Source: Chionoecetes opilio (taxonomy: Eukaryota; Arthropoda; Malacostraca; Decapoda; Majidae). From it: a stretch of DNA of 64,000 bases. This document shows positions 10,890 through 22,109 of the stretch, in pieces. A program made the position numbers and the translations under genes. The stretch's first letter is position 1, and every line of letters starts with the position of its first letter. Under the pieces are notes generated by a model. It made no database searches. It saw only the letters and a list, made by a program, of their open reading frames with translations, and was not told the origin of the DNA. The stretch is from assembly GCA_016584305.1 (NCBI GenBank), contig JACEEZ010013968.1:55869-119868 (forward strand), read 5' to 3'.

Positions 10890-11800
10890 TAAGTTAGTAG
10901 CACATATGAAAAATATTTAATGAGGGTTAGGCCAAATTTAAAAGGGAGGACTGCCACTTTGTTCCTCAACCGGATCCAACCCCCAAAAATTTTCCCCTAA
11001 ACAATCTTTTGCCTTAAACCCCCAGGTAGAAAAAAGAATTCAGAGACTTTAGACAAAAATACATTTGGAAAAAGTTACCTACTCGGAAGGGGGAACCCAT
11101 AGCTTAGTACATAGTAAAGAGTGAGGGTGCCATTGACTGTGTGGGGATTAAAAGTAACAGTAACCCTCGTTGCAAGGAGCACAACCCCCCTTTCCCCAAA
11201 CCAATGCATTTTGCTGTCTAGGAGGGGAACATTTTTTCCAATTGTTTTAAAAACAGGCATTTCGCAATGGTTATGGAAAAAGGTTCGGGAAATAGCACAC
11301 TCATACACATTAGGCTTTTTTTCGCCCCAAAGAGGCTGCCTATGGGTTGCCAGCACCCCCCGGCTTTGGGGCAAAAACATGGACAAATTGTTACGGATTG
11401 CGGGGTACTTATTTTTTTGTTATGACTTTTTAGTTGCTGGCAAGATAAGTGGAACACTTTAACTCAGGGCAGTATTTAAAAAATCAAAAAGGGAAAAGGA
11501 TTAAAAATCTGAAAGGTAAGTGTCATTTTGCAGTGTCCTCTATAGATGTCGGGGGTTACAGTAGATGGAAACGGCATTCAAAAAAACCTAAAGGAAATAA
11601 ATGCAGTAAAAAGGGCTAAGGAGCCCCAAAAATGTGGAAATGAGAGATTCTGGGGCTAGTTCTTTCTAGGGTAATTTGTTCCAACCTTTTGCTATGATTG
11701 CTCAACCCCTGTATAATTTTTTAAAAAAGGATACTGAAGGGGTACTGGTCAGCAGCCTTAGGGAAGCATTCAGAAGATAAAGGAAAAAAATCACCTCCCC
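10890..11800 (+). pseudogene. Gypsy reverse transcriptase with defective YDD motif
   Basis: Successive frames give an N-terminal LKGRTATL-like block near 10930, a DGxIRxCG-like block near 11130-11155, then SYTLGFFSPQRGCLWVAST and NMDKLLRIAGYLFFCYDFLV. The catalytic site normally has two Asp residues (YxDD or F/YDD); here YDF remains at 11421-11429, so one Asp codon is missing. The thumb-to-RNase H link is clear at 11672-11790 (FAMIAQPLYNFLKKDTEG). The order is normal for Ty3/Gypsy. Homopolymer extensions are frequent. Confidence 0.75.
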
Positions 11801-12310
11801 AGATTCCTTGTTCATTTTCAAACCTAGTCTCCCATTAAAGCTATATTGATGCATCTTCTCATGGTTAGGGGCAGTCCTTTGCTCTGTAATGCCAGACGAG
11901 TCAGAGAGGCCAATACCTTTGCCTTCGTTTCTAACCCAGGCTGAAAAAAATTTTACCCCCAGATAGAAAAAGAAAGGGTTGCTCTAGGTATGGATAAAAG
12001 TTTCATATTATTTTTTGGGAAAAGAAAAATTTACACTTTTTAAAAGCCCCCCACCTCTTCTACTATTTGGGTCCAAGGCTGGGTTACCAAAAAGGGGTTT
12101 ACCAGCTGCAAAGGTGGGGTATTTAGCTGCGTCTCAAACTTAGAGTATCGGCCCCCCAAAAAGAGGGGGAAATGCTGAGCACTATCGCGTTTACCCACAG
12201 ACTCTGCTCCAGACCAAAAGAAGGAAATATACGTTGTAGAAATTTTATGGCCTACCCGTTACGCAAAGAAATTGAATAGGCAACCAAAGAAAAGACCCAG
12301 TCCATCAAAA
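11800..12310 (+). pseudogene. Gypsy RNase H and linker, frameshifted
   Basis: Blocks visible across frames include an LDASSHG-type catalytic Asp motif near 11845-11870, GAVLCSVMPDESERPI, LTQAEKNFT, and LEYRPPKKRG near 12140-12170, followed by ALSR, the usual end of Gypsy RNase H. A linker to integrase follows (KKEIYVVEILWPTRYAKK) and stops abruptly near 12310. Confidence 0.7.
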
Positions 12311-13119
12311 TTACTCCAAAACCCCCCCCACCAGCCGGGGGTGACTCCGTCTCCGCATGGTCGCCCCCAACACAGTTGTGCCCCTTGGTAACACCCTACC
12401 TACAAAACAGCAGCAAGACTGCCCTAACCCCCAGCGATGCCAGTGAAAAAGCATCCGGGCCGGTAGAGTAGATGACCATACTCGGCGCATCGTCGACCCT
12501 AGCCGAGCCCCAGAGAACTCCCGTCCCCCCAGATGGCATAAGGAACTATATTTTTTAACTCTTTTATCATCTTCATTCAGGCCTAAAGACTTGGGGGAGG
12601 TAACTATCGAAAGTACTCCTTATACGTCTTCTTTATCCCCGGTAAGAAGCACATTGCGCCCTCAGGGGTAAGCGACTAAAAACACAACCGCCCAGCGGCC
12701 CGCAGCCCCCGGCGTTAACCTATACAATAGGTAGCCCTACGTTAATGTGAAACAATAAAGAGTATTATGTTCATGGTCATTTGCGGTTACTATATGTTAT
12801 GGGCATTGTCTAAAAATGTATTCCTTTTTCCGGGCGTGAAAATTGTCCTCATGGAAAAACCTCATGAAAAACGACAAAAAGGTTTAAATACCCATCTATG
12901 TCAATTCACGAACCTAGAGCCCATGCCCCCCCCCCAGATGGAGTTGGGCAAGCCCTGGTTCCTCTTTATTGGTGATGCCGTTTGTGGCGTGATGGTGGGT
13001 TGGCCGTCAAAAGTACCTAACCACTCCCCACCCATGTGGGTTTCCCTTTCCCTCCCCCCTAACGGTCTTCTCCCCGGCTCCCACATCCCCTTGTTAATCC
13101 CTTAATTGTCCTTGACCCG

Positions 13120-14075
13120 TCAGACTCACACACACACACACAACACACACACAACACCACAGACAAGACACAGACCGACACAGACACAGACACAGACAAG
13201 AACAGCACGACCAGACACAGACCCACACACACACAGACACAGACAAGACCCAGAACCCGACACAGCACACCACACACACACACACACACCCCCACCACAC
13301 ACAGACACAGACACAGCACAGACAAGACACAGACCGACCAGACACAGACACACACGACACAGACACAGACACAGACACAGACACAGACACAGAACAGAAA
13401 GAACAGAAAAGAAAAAAAACCAACCCAAAAACACGACAGACAAAACGACAGAAAGACAGACAGAAGACAGACAACAGACGACAGACAGAAAAAACACACA
13501 GACAACAGAAGACAACACAAACACACACACACACACACACACACCCCCACACACACAACACACACACACACAAAAAGACACATACACAGCACAAAACCCA
13601 ACACAACAGACACAAACACAACACAACACACACACCACACACCGACACCATACACAACACACAACACCACCATACACACACACAGACATAACACAACACA
13701 CACACAGACACAAACCACCACACACACCGACAACACACACACATACACAACACAGCACACAAGACACGCAGACACACACACAGACACAGCACAGACACCC
13801 ACACACACGCAACACACCCACCCCATACACATCACAGACACCACACACCACACACACACCCACCACACACAGAACAGAAAAGACAAGCACAGAAACACAC
13901 GCCAGAAAACACACACACAGACACCACACACGACACAGACCATAGACCATCACTACACATCACAGACCAAACACAGGCCCAGACAACAAAAACGACACAC
14001 ACACACAGACACAGATACCACAGACCCACCACGCCCCACACCACACACACAACACCAACACACACACCACAAAAC
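13120..14075. repeat. CA/ACACAG-rich microsatellite tract, ~950 bp
   Basis: Almost entirely A and C on the plus strand with G at intervals: (CA)n, (ACACAG)n and AACACA variants. The long open frames on both strands here (for example 13059-13943) are consequences of the repeat. Confidence 0.95.
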
Positions 14076-14147
14076 ATGACGCGCGCAAAAAACATTTATA
14101 TAAAAAACAAACAAAAAATAACATTGAAACTTTTTGTATTTTTTTTC

Positions 14148-14204
14148 CCCCTTCTCTCTCTCTCTCTTTTCTCTCTCTCTCTCTCTCCTCCCCTCTCCCC
14201 CTTT

Positions 14205-14246
<42 letters not shown>

Positions 14247-14345
14247 CTTTTCCTCTCTTTCCCCCCTTTTCCCCCCCTTATCTCTCTCTCCCCTCTCTCT
14301 TCTCTCTCTCTCCTCTCTCCTTCTCTCTCTCTCTCCTCTCTCCCC
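14148..14345. repeat. (CT)n microsatellite
   Basis: About 200 bp of CT dinucleotides with CCC and TTT interruptions. The Ser/Leu-rich and Arg/Glu-rich frames on the two strands are repeat artefacts. Confidence 0.95.
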
Positions 14346-15229
14346 TCACGTCTATTCAATGTGGTGACCTGCTATATCGCCTAAAGGGATGGCCGGTAGG
14401 GGGGCTGAGCCAGGGCATTAGCCGGGGGGCAGGTTTTTAAAGGGTTTCTTTTTTTCACCTCTAAAAGGTACAGGGCCCTCAGGTGACCCTTTTTAACCTC
14501 CTCCCTACTCAGAAATTTAAAAAATCTTTATATTTCCCTCTCAATATCTCGTCTTCATGAAGATATCTGCTTACTTTTGTGCCATGTGATAACACATTTA
14601 CTAACGATGGGAATCGGACTTTCATGCACTCAAAGCAAATATATGGTGTGTTTTTAAAGAAATAAGAAGGACGAGATCCCGATTTCCACTGAATTTTTTT
14701 TAAACCCAAAAGAGACCACACGAAGCTGGGCCCGACAAGTTCCCCTCGGGGGAGGAGAGTTTGGCCCAACGTCTTTAACCGACTAATAGCCAGTCTAATC
14801 GGACGTTGTAGCCCTTTCATAAGGGTGTAGTCAGAGTTGTCGGTAGAACAAATGCGTAGTTCAAGAATCAAAAAATGCAAGGTAGTAAGCCGGAAAAGTT
14901 GAGAGACCAGTTTTTTAAGGACCTTATGCAGACCTCAGGGAATAGTGAGATCAAAAAGCAGTTGCTAGAAGTATGTTTGGTGGGGAGTATGGACAAAAAA
15001 TTGAGATGTTGTTGTTTAAAAATGCCCTCTGTGCGGCCATCAGAATGAACCCAAGCAGCTCGATGCATCCATGGCAAAACCCAAGAATGCGTGGCCCAAA
15101 ATTACCAAATTGATTTTGCTGGCCCTTTCCTAGGCCTTCTTCTTAAAACATAGTGGATGCTTGCAGCAAGTGGGCCCGAAATTATTGTTACAACGCGCCA
15201 ACTCAGCCAAATTTACAGAAAACCATGTG

Positions 15230-15945
15230 GTGTTTTTTTGTTGTTCCCGACCCAGTACCCCGGCCGAGACGAGAGACCCGAGGAACCAAGGCCGGGGGGG
15301 GGGGTTTTGGGGGGAGGCTTTGGAAAGGGAAATGGATCTCCGGCAGGTATACCGCCGTAGGGTCGCCGTCCGCCGGAACAGGGTTTTTTCGGGGAGGGCT
15401 AGGGTGGGTTCCCGGAAGCCAAAAAGGGGAGAGGGATTTTCCCCCCGAAGTGGCGCCTGGGTGAAAGGTAGCAGGTGCCGTGGGTGTTTGGCGGGCGCGC
15501 GTGGGGCGGGGCCGTGAGAGTTAACCAGTGCGCCTTTCCCGCCGCCCGGTGGCTCAGTGTGTTGATTGCGGTGACTCTGGTATGTTATAAGGCGCATAAC
15601 AGTGACTGCAGTTGCAGTGGAGCGAACATTTGGGACTGCGACGGCTGAGAAGTGGCCGGGCCTATGAGGAGGAGGAGCTGTTGTGTCTCACGGTGGGCGT
15701 GAGGTTGTCTCTGTAGTGTTACCTAGCACAATTATAGTCTGGAAAGGATGTCGTTGTGCTATTCCGCATGTGCCTGTGTGTGTGTGTGTGTGCCGTGGTG
15801 GTGATGTGCCAATATGAGGAGCCCGTGCTCAAGGCCTTAGGGGATTCATTGCTTCTGGTCCCGATTAGACACATAACCGGACTCAGCCCGATCATTCCCA
15901 CGCGTCTGAGGCCAGCCCAGTAAGGGAAGCAAGTTAGTTGGGCGG
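15230..15945. other. GC-rich block splitting the integrase core
   Basis: The first-Asp motif near 15155 and the downstream core near 15960 should be separated by only tens of codons. The intervening ~700 bp is GC-rich with long G runs and a (TG)n tract near 15775. It matches nothing I know. Confidence 0.55.
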
Positions 15946-16606
15946 CTGTGGGAGCGGGTTTGTAACACTACCAATGGAGTCCACTACCACCCAAGCTACA
16001 ATTACTGCGCTAATGCCAATCTTTGCCACACATGGTCTTCCAACTCGAACTGTGACAGATAATGGACCCCAGTTCTGTTCAAGTGAGTTTTCAGATTTTT
16101 TGAACATAAATAGAGTTTAGCATACCAGATCAGCCCCGTACCATCCGAGTACGAATGGCGAAGCTGAACGCTTTGTACAAACGTTCAAACATAACATGAA
16201 ATGCCGGGGTGCAAATTCTGCTAATGTTGTATCTTGTATTAGCAAGTTCTTGTTGTCTTATAGAACAACTGACCATGGTGTTACTGGAAGGACTCCCTCA
16301 CACATGTTAATGGGTAGAAGAATCAGAACTAAATTTGATCTGCTGTTGCCTGATTTTTATACGCAACAAAATCATCGTGAGTGGAGACAAGTAGAGAAAC
16401 ACCACAATGTAAATCATTACCCTCCTTCATCTTCTTCTTCTTCTTGTGACCTTAGTCGCTTAGTATCGCTTCATAGGTCCTCTTCCACTTCGTCTCCTTC
16501 GTTAACAAAACTTGTTAACTCTTCCCCTGTTTATTTCACCTGGGAAAGACATTTGAATCAGTTTTCAATCCTTTGATTAATTATCATCCTAATTCATTGT
16601 CTATCA

Positions 16607-16691
16607 TTGTCGTATCGGTGCTTCAGCTGTTGTTGTGTGTACTTGGGATATCAGAGAAGCCATTTTATATAACAAGCCACGTACAGGCCTT
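16607..16691 (+). repeat. Internal LTR fragment within integrase
   Basis: About 85 bp are nearly identical to the middle of the 3' LTR (17250-17335), including GGGATATCAGAGAAGCCATT and ACAAGCCACGTACAGGCCT. It lies between the integrase core and its C-terminal module, where no LTR belongs. Confidence 0.85.
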
Positions 16692-17178
16692 CAACTCCTG
16701 TCATGGTCCGTTCATACAATACAGCAGATAAATGGGTACCAGGGGTTGTAAACAGGGAAGTAGGTGGTATGCATTATAATGTAAGTGTGAATGGAGGGGT
16801 ATCACAACGCCACATTGACCAACTGCGACCTTGTGCTGAAGGGAATGAACAGGACTCGAACCCCCACCATGTTGAGCTTCCTCCTGTCATTCCTCCTTCT
16901 CCCCAGGTTAATCACAGTCCTCCAAGTAGTGTTCCGGACACAGTGGAAGCACAGCCAGTGGTAGGCAGGATCCTTCCCAACAGAAGTAGTCGAGGTGTTC
17001 CTCCAGCCCGACTAGATTTGTAGGTTAAGTAAAACATTTTGTTTATATATAGGGGAGAGGAAGAAAGTGTTATGTTTATGGAACAAGTGTTATGTCTATG
17101 TCAGTATATGTTACAAAACCTATGCTCATTTTTGTATCACCTAAGAATAACCATTTTTCTTTACATAGGGGAAGAAAG

Positions 17179-17515
17179 TGTTATGATTATCGTAGCTCAT
17201 CCGTTTTCTGTAGTTATAGTATTGGATCCCCCTATAAAGGGATCAAAGTCGTATCGGTGCCTCAGCTGTTGTTGTGTGTACTTGGGATATCAGAGAAGCC
17301 ATTTTATATAACAAGCCACGTACAGGCCTACGTACTCCTTACGACAAATAAAGGATTATAAGGTATCGTGGCTTTCTTCATTCCCCCCAACACTTCACCG
17401 AGCATCTGGCGAAGAGTATGGGATATACATAACACAACCATATTATGTACTGCAGACAGACAACTCAACTCTGGTAACGTGTTACAGGTACGTCATCAAG
17501 GACGAGAACATAACA
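17179..17515 (+). repeat. 3' LTR of the Gypsy provirus
   Basis: Begins TGTTATGATTATCGTAGCTC directly after the purine tract AGGGGAAGAAAG and ends near GAGAACATAACA. A second purine tract followed by TGTTATG occurs at 17052-17072, a partial duplication of this boundary. Confidence 0.85.
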
Positions 17516-17588
17516 TACGTCACGGTTTGTTTACATCGGTGCATTGTGGGGGTAAGTCGGGGTCGCCGCGGGTGGACCTACGGAGGGA

Positions 17589-17965
17589 AAACTACGACGA
17601 TGGAAGAATTTAGTTATTTTGCGTGAAATTGATAATCCAGGTGCTTTATTACCGTGTTCTGTTCTCGCTGACAACACATAGAGAAGACCTGAGGTAATGG
17701 CTGACGTGAAGAGGCTTCTAAACTAGGAAAACAGAGTCATAACAGAGCCTCGTCAAGAGGTAAGCAAGTGGTAGGTAGTACGTATTGTTTCCCTACCACT
17801 TGCTTACCTCTAAATGAGACTATGCTGTGACTGTTTTCTTGGTTTAGAAGCCTCTGCACATCAGCCATCCCCTCAGGTCTTCTGTAGTGTTGTCAGCGAG
17901 AATATAGCACCTGGAATATCAATTTCACCCAAAACAACTCGAAATTTTTTCTTCGTCGTAGTCTT
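17589..17965. mobile_element. Foldback element, ~190-bp imperfect arms
   Basis: The left arm contains AGAAGACCTGAGG and GAGGCTTCTAAAC and ends with AGAGGTAAGCAAGTGGTAGG; the right arm is its inverted partner starting CCTACCACTTGCTTACCTCT. The centre is near 17780. No coding content. Confidence 0.85.
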
Positions 17966-18189
17966 CTCTTTGTAGGTTGTCTATATTCATGGTTATGATA
18001 GTATTAAAATACCTTATTAATTGAGAAGAGTGTGTATGGAGTGAAGTATGTATGTATAACTAATAAGCTTTTACCTGTGATTATGAATACCTATCCTAAC
18101 TGACCTGTACCTAACCTAACCATTACCGTCGGCGAGTTTTCCTGATTTGTGTTGGGACGAGACTTTCGGTTGACGAGAGTAGACCAGGT

Positions 18190-18720
18190 ACTGTGAGGCA
18201 CGCGTGGGTAATGTCACCGTGGTTATGCAACTTTTTTATGGATGCAGTAATAAGATACATCAAAGCAAAGGTTGGTGATGTTGGTATAGAGATGAGTATA
18301 GATAATACAAAAGGGAAACTCAATATTATAGTGTTTGCAGATGACACTGTTCTACTAACAGAGTAAAATGATTTGCTAAAATTTATGTGAATTCAGTACT
18401 GTTTGTGTGAGGAGGAAACTGAAAGTTAATGTGGCCGAAAGGGAAGTGATGGTATTTAAGAAATTAAAGAGTGAAGTTATTGAGTTTGAAGATCACATTA
18501 GCATGACAGTTGAGAGCCAGAAGTAATATAATAATAATGAATGGACAGATAATGATATGGTTTAATCCCGTGAAAGTATGGAAGCACGGAAGGGGTGATA
18601 AGAGAGAGAGGTCTATAAGGAAGGAAAGTAGTGAGATCTTTGGGGCGCGTGATGAGAGGAAGGACAATGAGTAAACATCTTTACTGTTCACTGCACAAGT
18701 GGCACATGCCAAAACTACAG
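18190..18720 (+). pseudogene. LINE-A reverse transcriptase fragment
   Basis: Contains IIVFADDTVLLTE (catalytic FADD near 18330-18345) preceded by a GIEMSIDN-like block, followed by VMVFKKLKSEVIEFED in a shifted frame. The same family recurs at 21205-21870. It is a 5'-truncated non-LTR element with stops at LLTE* and beyond. The clade is not assigned. Confidence 0.75.
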
Positions 18721-18850
18721 TGATATATAACTAAGTGCTTCTAGGAGACTGCTTATTATTTGTACTGCCTTCATGCATCTACTTCAACACCATTCCCCGC
18801 AAATTTTAACATATCAGAACCTAAATAGTAGTATATATACAAATATATAC

Positions 18851-19490
18851 ATGTATACCTACATAGGGTATTATTCTAGTGTTTGCCCATACTCCCCCTG
18901 TCCCACAAAACAAGCTTGGGGACCTGGGGGAATGCGGGATATTTGGCTGGGGTACAAAATATGCGTCGCAACCACATTACATATAGTTTTTGAGTTAGGG
19001 GTGTTGAAAAAATTCCCTAGATCTAGGGAAAATTCATTGGATTTCTTCTGAGTCCAGAGACGTGTGAACCTTTACAGAATGATGATTGAAGTGTCGAGAA
19101 CCCCCCCATCCCCCGCTAGGAGGTTATGTTAGGTTAGGGTAGGTTATATTTGGGTAGGTTAGGTTAGATTTGGTTAGGTTAGATTAGGTTAGGTTAGATT
19201 TGGTTAGGTTAGCTTAGGTTAGGTTATCGGTGTGTCAAGCCCCCCGCTTGGTTAGGTTAAATTTGGTTAGGTTATGTTAATTTTGGTTAGGCAAATTTCT
19301 CTAGATATAAAGGACTTACTCTAGATCTAGGGAACTTGTGCCCCTACACAAGTCTTTAATTACGTGTTTCCGACGCATAATTTGTTCCCCACCCGAAAAC
19401 CCCGCATTCCCACAGGTCCCCAAACTTGTTTGTGGGGGAAGTAGGAGAGTATGGGCAAACACTAGAAATTTATCCTATATAGGTCTATAC
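18851..19490. mobile_element. Foldback element with a TTAGG-rich loop
   Basis: The left arm (about 18862-19030) includes CTAGTGTTTGCCCATACTC and CCTAGATCTAGGGAA. The right arm (about 19318-19485) has the inverted counterparts. The ~290-bp spacer contains many TTAGG/AGGTT runs. Confidence 0.8.
19115..19300. repeat. Degenerate (TTAGG)n-like tract
   Basis: Repeated GGTTAGGTTA with ATTTGG and TATG interruptions. TTAGG is the ancestral arthropod telomere motif; this copy is degenerate and internal to a foldback element. A similar short tract occurs at 37945-38020. Confidence 0.75.
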
Positions 19491-19861
19491 CAGGGGTCGG
19501 CAACCTCCGGCCCACGGGCCAGATTCGGCCTGCAGAGTCCGAACTCATGGCCCGTCACCCTGCTTGATATTTATATAACAATCCGGCCCGCAACAGCCTA
19601 GCCAACTCAATGAGTAAGTCGGCACCTCTCGACGTGATCGCGGCGGGTATAGCGCGGGGCAAATTTGCATGACTGAGATCTTTACCACAGAAGCACCACG
19701 GAAAATCGCCAGGGAGAAAATGACTACATGGCAACACATGATCATGTCGAGAGGCGCCGACGTGGGACTGGCCACTATCGTGGCATCTGGCAACTCTGCA
19801 TTACACGTGACGTCCCATGAGTAGTCTTCCCTCACCACCAACACTGATACTACAGAACCAA

Positions 19862-19894
19862 CTACGGAGACTGGCCAGCGGCCAGTCTCCGTAG
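19862..19894. other. Perfect 15-bp hairpin with 3-nt loop
   Basis: CTACGGAGACTGGCC, loop AGC, then the exact inverse, within the hAT fragment. Confidence 0.9.
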
Positions 19895-19994
19895 GAATTC
19901 GTACTGAGAAGAGGTATGCATCAAACTTTCTTAGTCTGAAATGTACTTTTATCATTAGGGAATGTGGACAATATAAAGTGCATTTCTTGCTGCT

Positions 19995-20282
<288 letters not shown>

Positions 20283-20645
20283 TCATTCACCCACTTCACC
20301 CAGCCTCCAAGCTCACAACCACATTCACGCTCACTAGTTACTCGTATTGGTAGGTCTTGTCCCGCACGCCCGCCCAAATCAGACAATGGCTTACTGAGCC
20401 TTACTCAAACACATGCGCGCACACTCAAACACGCCCAGTCAAACACACGCACGCCCACGCCCAACGCAGGGGCGCAACACTATGTTTGTCACAAAATACT
20501 GTGTGGACGTCTGTATCGTAATTTTAATTATTGTATGCATTTTTTTTACTATGTAAAGTCTTGCATGTATTCGTGTCTAATATGTGGATCATTATTTCGC
20601 ACTTTGTACTTATTCTTTCTTTTTCTTTCTTTTTAGCCAATCATC

Positions 20646-20962
20646 ATGTCTGCCATTGTGAAGTGGACCTCGAGTGTCGGGCCTTCAACCCTGAGTGGGA
20701 GAAGTACTTTTTCACTGAATGCTTTGGACAGGCCCAGTGCCTCATTTGCTTGAAGACTGTGGCTGTCCTCAAAGAGTATAATGTGCGCCGCCACTGGGAG
20801 ACACAGCACCAAGCATCGAGCTTTGCATCGATGTCTGCTGCCGAGAGGAAGGAGGCCATTGTCAAACTGTCAGGCAACCTGCAGAAAAGCACTTCACTCT
20901 TCCGTAAGCATACTACTGAGGCTGACAAAGTGACGCGCGCCAGCCCCCTTTTCCAGTCATGA
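20646..20962 (+). pseudogene. hAT transposase N-terminus with BED zinc finger, truncated
   Basis: A pyrimidine tract ending TTTTTAG precedes ATGTCTGCCATTGTGAAG, so an intron acceptor just upstream is plausible. After a one-base frameshift near 20665 the frame reads RAFNPEWEKYFFTECFG, then CLICLKTVAVLKEYNVRRHW and ETQHQ. The CxxC...H...H spacing is that of a BED finger in hAT transposases related to the GTF2IRD2/ZBED type. FRKHTTEADKVTRAS follows as in full-length proteins, then the sequence stops. The finger would bind the element's ends; the catalytic DDE and dimerisation parts are absent. Confidence 0.8.
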
Positions 20963-21203
20963 GGAATGGTACCTGATTGCCACATGGCAGTCAGGACAGC
21001 ATGCAACCCGCGGATCATGGCCTCACCCCCAGCTTTGAGGAGCTCCGCACTGATATTATAAACACCAGCTGCCTTTCCACCCCTCAACTTTGCTACAGCC
21101 TCTCTGATTTCGTCAAGAGAGGGTGCGGTTTCATCAATGGGAGGATCGGCATCTTCTGCCCGTAACCCAGTGGTGTGAAGCTGCTTCTCAATTGCTACCG
21201 TGA
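20945..21203 (-). pseudogene. LINE-B reverse transcriptase fragment, inverted
   Basis: On the minus strand it reads DETAPSLDEIREAVAKLRGG, KAAGVYNISAELLKAGGEAM and AMWQSGTIPHDWKR, the start of a LINE RT. The same family is at 39325-40520, 48205-48440 and 60300-62425. It abuts a LINE-A fragment on the opposite strand. Confidence 0.85.
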
Positions 21204-21204
21204 T

Positions 21205-21870
21205 GCTAGGATGGGTAATGTCACCGTGGTTATGCAACTTGCTTATGGATGGAGTAATCAGATACATTAAAGCACAGGTTGGTAGTGTTGGTATAGAGAT
21301 GAGTATAGATAATTCAAAGGGAAGCTCAATACTATAGTGTTTGCAGATGACACTGTACTACTAGCAGAGAGTAAAAATTATTTGCAAAAAATGGTAAATG
21401 AATTCAGTACCGTCTCAACAGTACAACCAAAAGTACAACTCTCAAGCTGTGAGGAGGAAACTGAACATTAATTTGGCCAAAAGTGAAGTGATGGTATTTA
21501 AGAAATTAAAGAGTGAAGTTATTGAGTTTGAAGATCAATACAGAATGCGAGTTGAGAGCCAGAAGCAATGTAAAATAATGATGAATGGACAGTTAATGGC
21601 TCTATCCAGTGCAAGTATGGAGGCACGGAAGGGGAGATAAGAGAGAGAGCCCTGCAAGGAAGGAAAGTACAGTGTTATCCTTGGGGCGCGTGATGAGATG
21701 AAGGACAGTGAGTAAGGAAGGCGCTTAGAAATAGCACAATAGTTCCGACAGTAACATATGCAACCGAGACCTGGACGTGGAATAAATGTCAAGAGTTGTA
21801 AGAGAAGTTGAAATGAGTTCCTTGAGAGGTGTCTCTGATGAGTCTGTATATATTGTCGTTTCTTATGAGA
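21205..21870 (+). pseudogene. LINE-A reverse transcriptase fragment, second copy
   Basis: Starts with GGGTAATGTCACCGTGGTT as at 18209, includes the FADDTVLLAE motif near 21335-21365, then LNINLAKSEVMVFKKLKSEV (to about 21520) and a decayed C-terminal part. It is longer and less damaged than the 18190 copy. Confidence 0.8.
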
Positions 21871-22109
21871 TTTATCCAATCGATTTTTCTTTCTATTCTC
21901 AGCTTTTATAAGTTGGTAGAATCGTAAAGAAGGAGTTCGTATACTTGTTGCAATACATAATATGGAACAAAACAGTTTGCATGTGGAATATTTAAGGACA
22001 CAGTGTTGCTTTTCTTCACTGTAGCGCCCGCCCGCTCAGCCTCATGACCCCGACTTATCCCCACAATGCACCGCGGTAAACAAACTGTGACGTAGTTATG
22101 GGTTGGGTC

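Larger units (their letters stand above)
12320..14740. other. Block interrupting the Gypsy provirus between RNase H and integrase
   Basis: Gypsy similarity stops near 12310 and resumes near 14740. The interval holds unrecognised sequence (12320-13110), a CA-rich microsatellite, a CT-rich microsatellite, and more unrecognised sequence (14350-14740). I see no terminal repeats or target duplication that would name an inserted element. Confidence 0.6.
14740..17023 (+). pseudogene. Gypsy integrase, interrupted
   Basis: The N-terminal zinc-binding region is at about 14830-15130, with a YVWWG motif and a CPLC pair near 15025. The core resumes at about 15950: MPIFATHGLPTRTVTDNGPQ holds the second catalytic Asp (TDNGPQF), and SAPYHPSTNGEAERFVQTF holds the catalytic Glu. 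The C-terminal module 16703-17023 has KWVPGVVNREVGGMHYNV and RHIDQLRP. The segment with the first Asp (VDACSKW) is at about 15155, so the core is split by 15230-15945. A second break (16370-16700) includes an LTR-derived fragment. It would insert the cDNA into the genome. Confidence 0.85.
9318..17515 (+). mobile_element. Gypsy (Ty3) LTR retrotransposon provirus, decayed and interrupted
   Basis: Two LTRs of about 330 bp in direct orientation enclose gag, protease, RT, RNase H and integrase in Ty3/Gypsy order. A purine tract AGGGGAAGAAAG precedes the 3' LTR and a TGG-starting putative primer-binding site follows the 5' LTR. Every domain is recognisable only across frameshifts. Foreign blocks lie at about 12320-14740 and 15230-15945, and a stray LTR fragment lies at 16607-16691. 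The domain order survives, so these are insertions or assembly mosaics in one provirus. I see no matching target duplication at the outer LTR ends. No env-like frame is present. Confidence 0.85.

Noticed and set aside
13059..13953. Cys/Val-rich and Thr/His-rich long frames on both strands
   Set aside because: Translations of a CA microsatellite; openness on both strands is a composition effect.
9318..17515. Endogenous retrovirus with env
   Set aside because: After integrase there is only about 150 bp of non-coding sequence before the 3' LTR; no envelope-like frame.
19115..19300. Telomere or subtelomere boundary
   Set aside because: The TTAGG-like runs are degenerate, under 200 bp, and confined to the loop of a foldback element with interior sequence on both sides.
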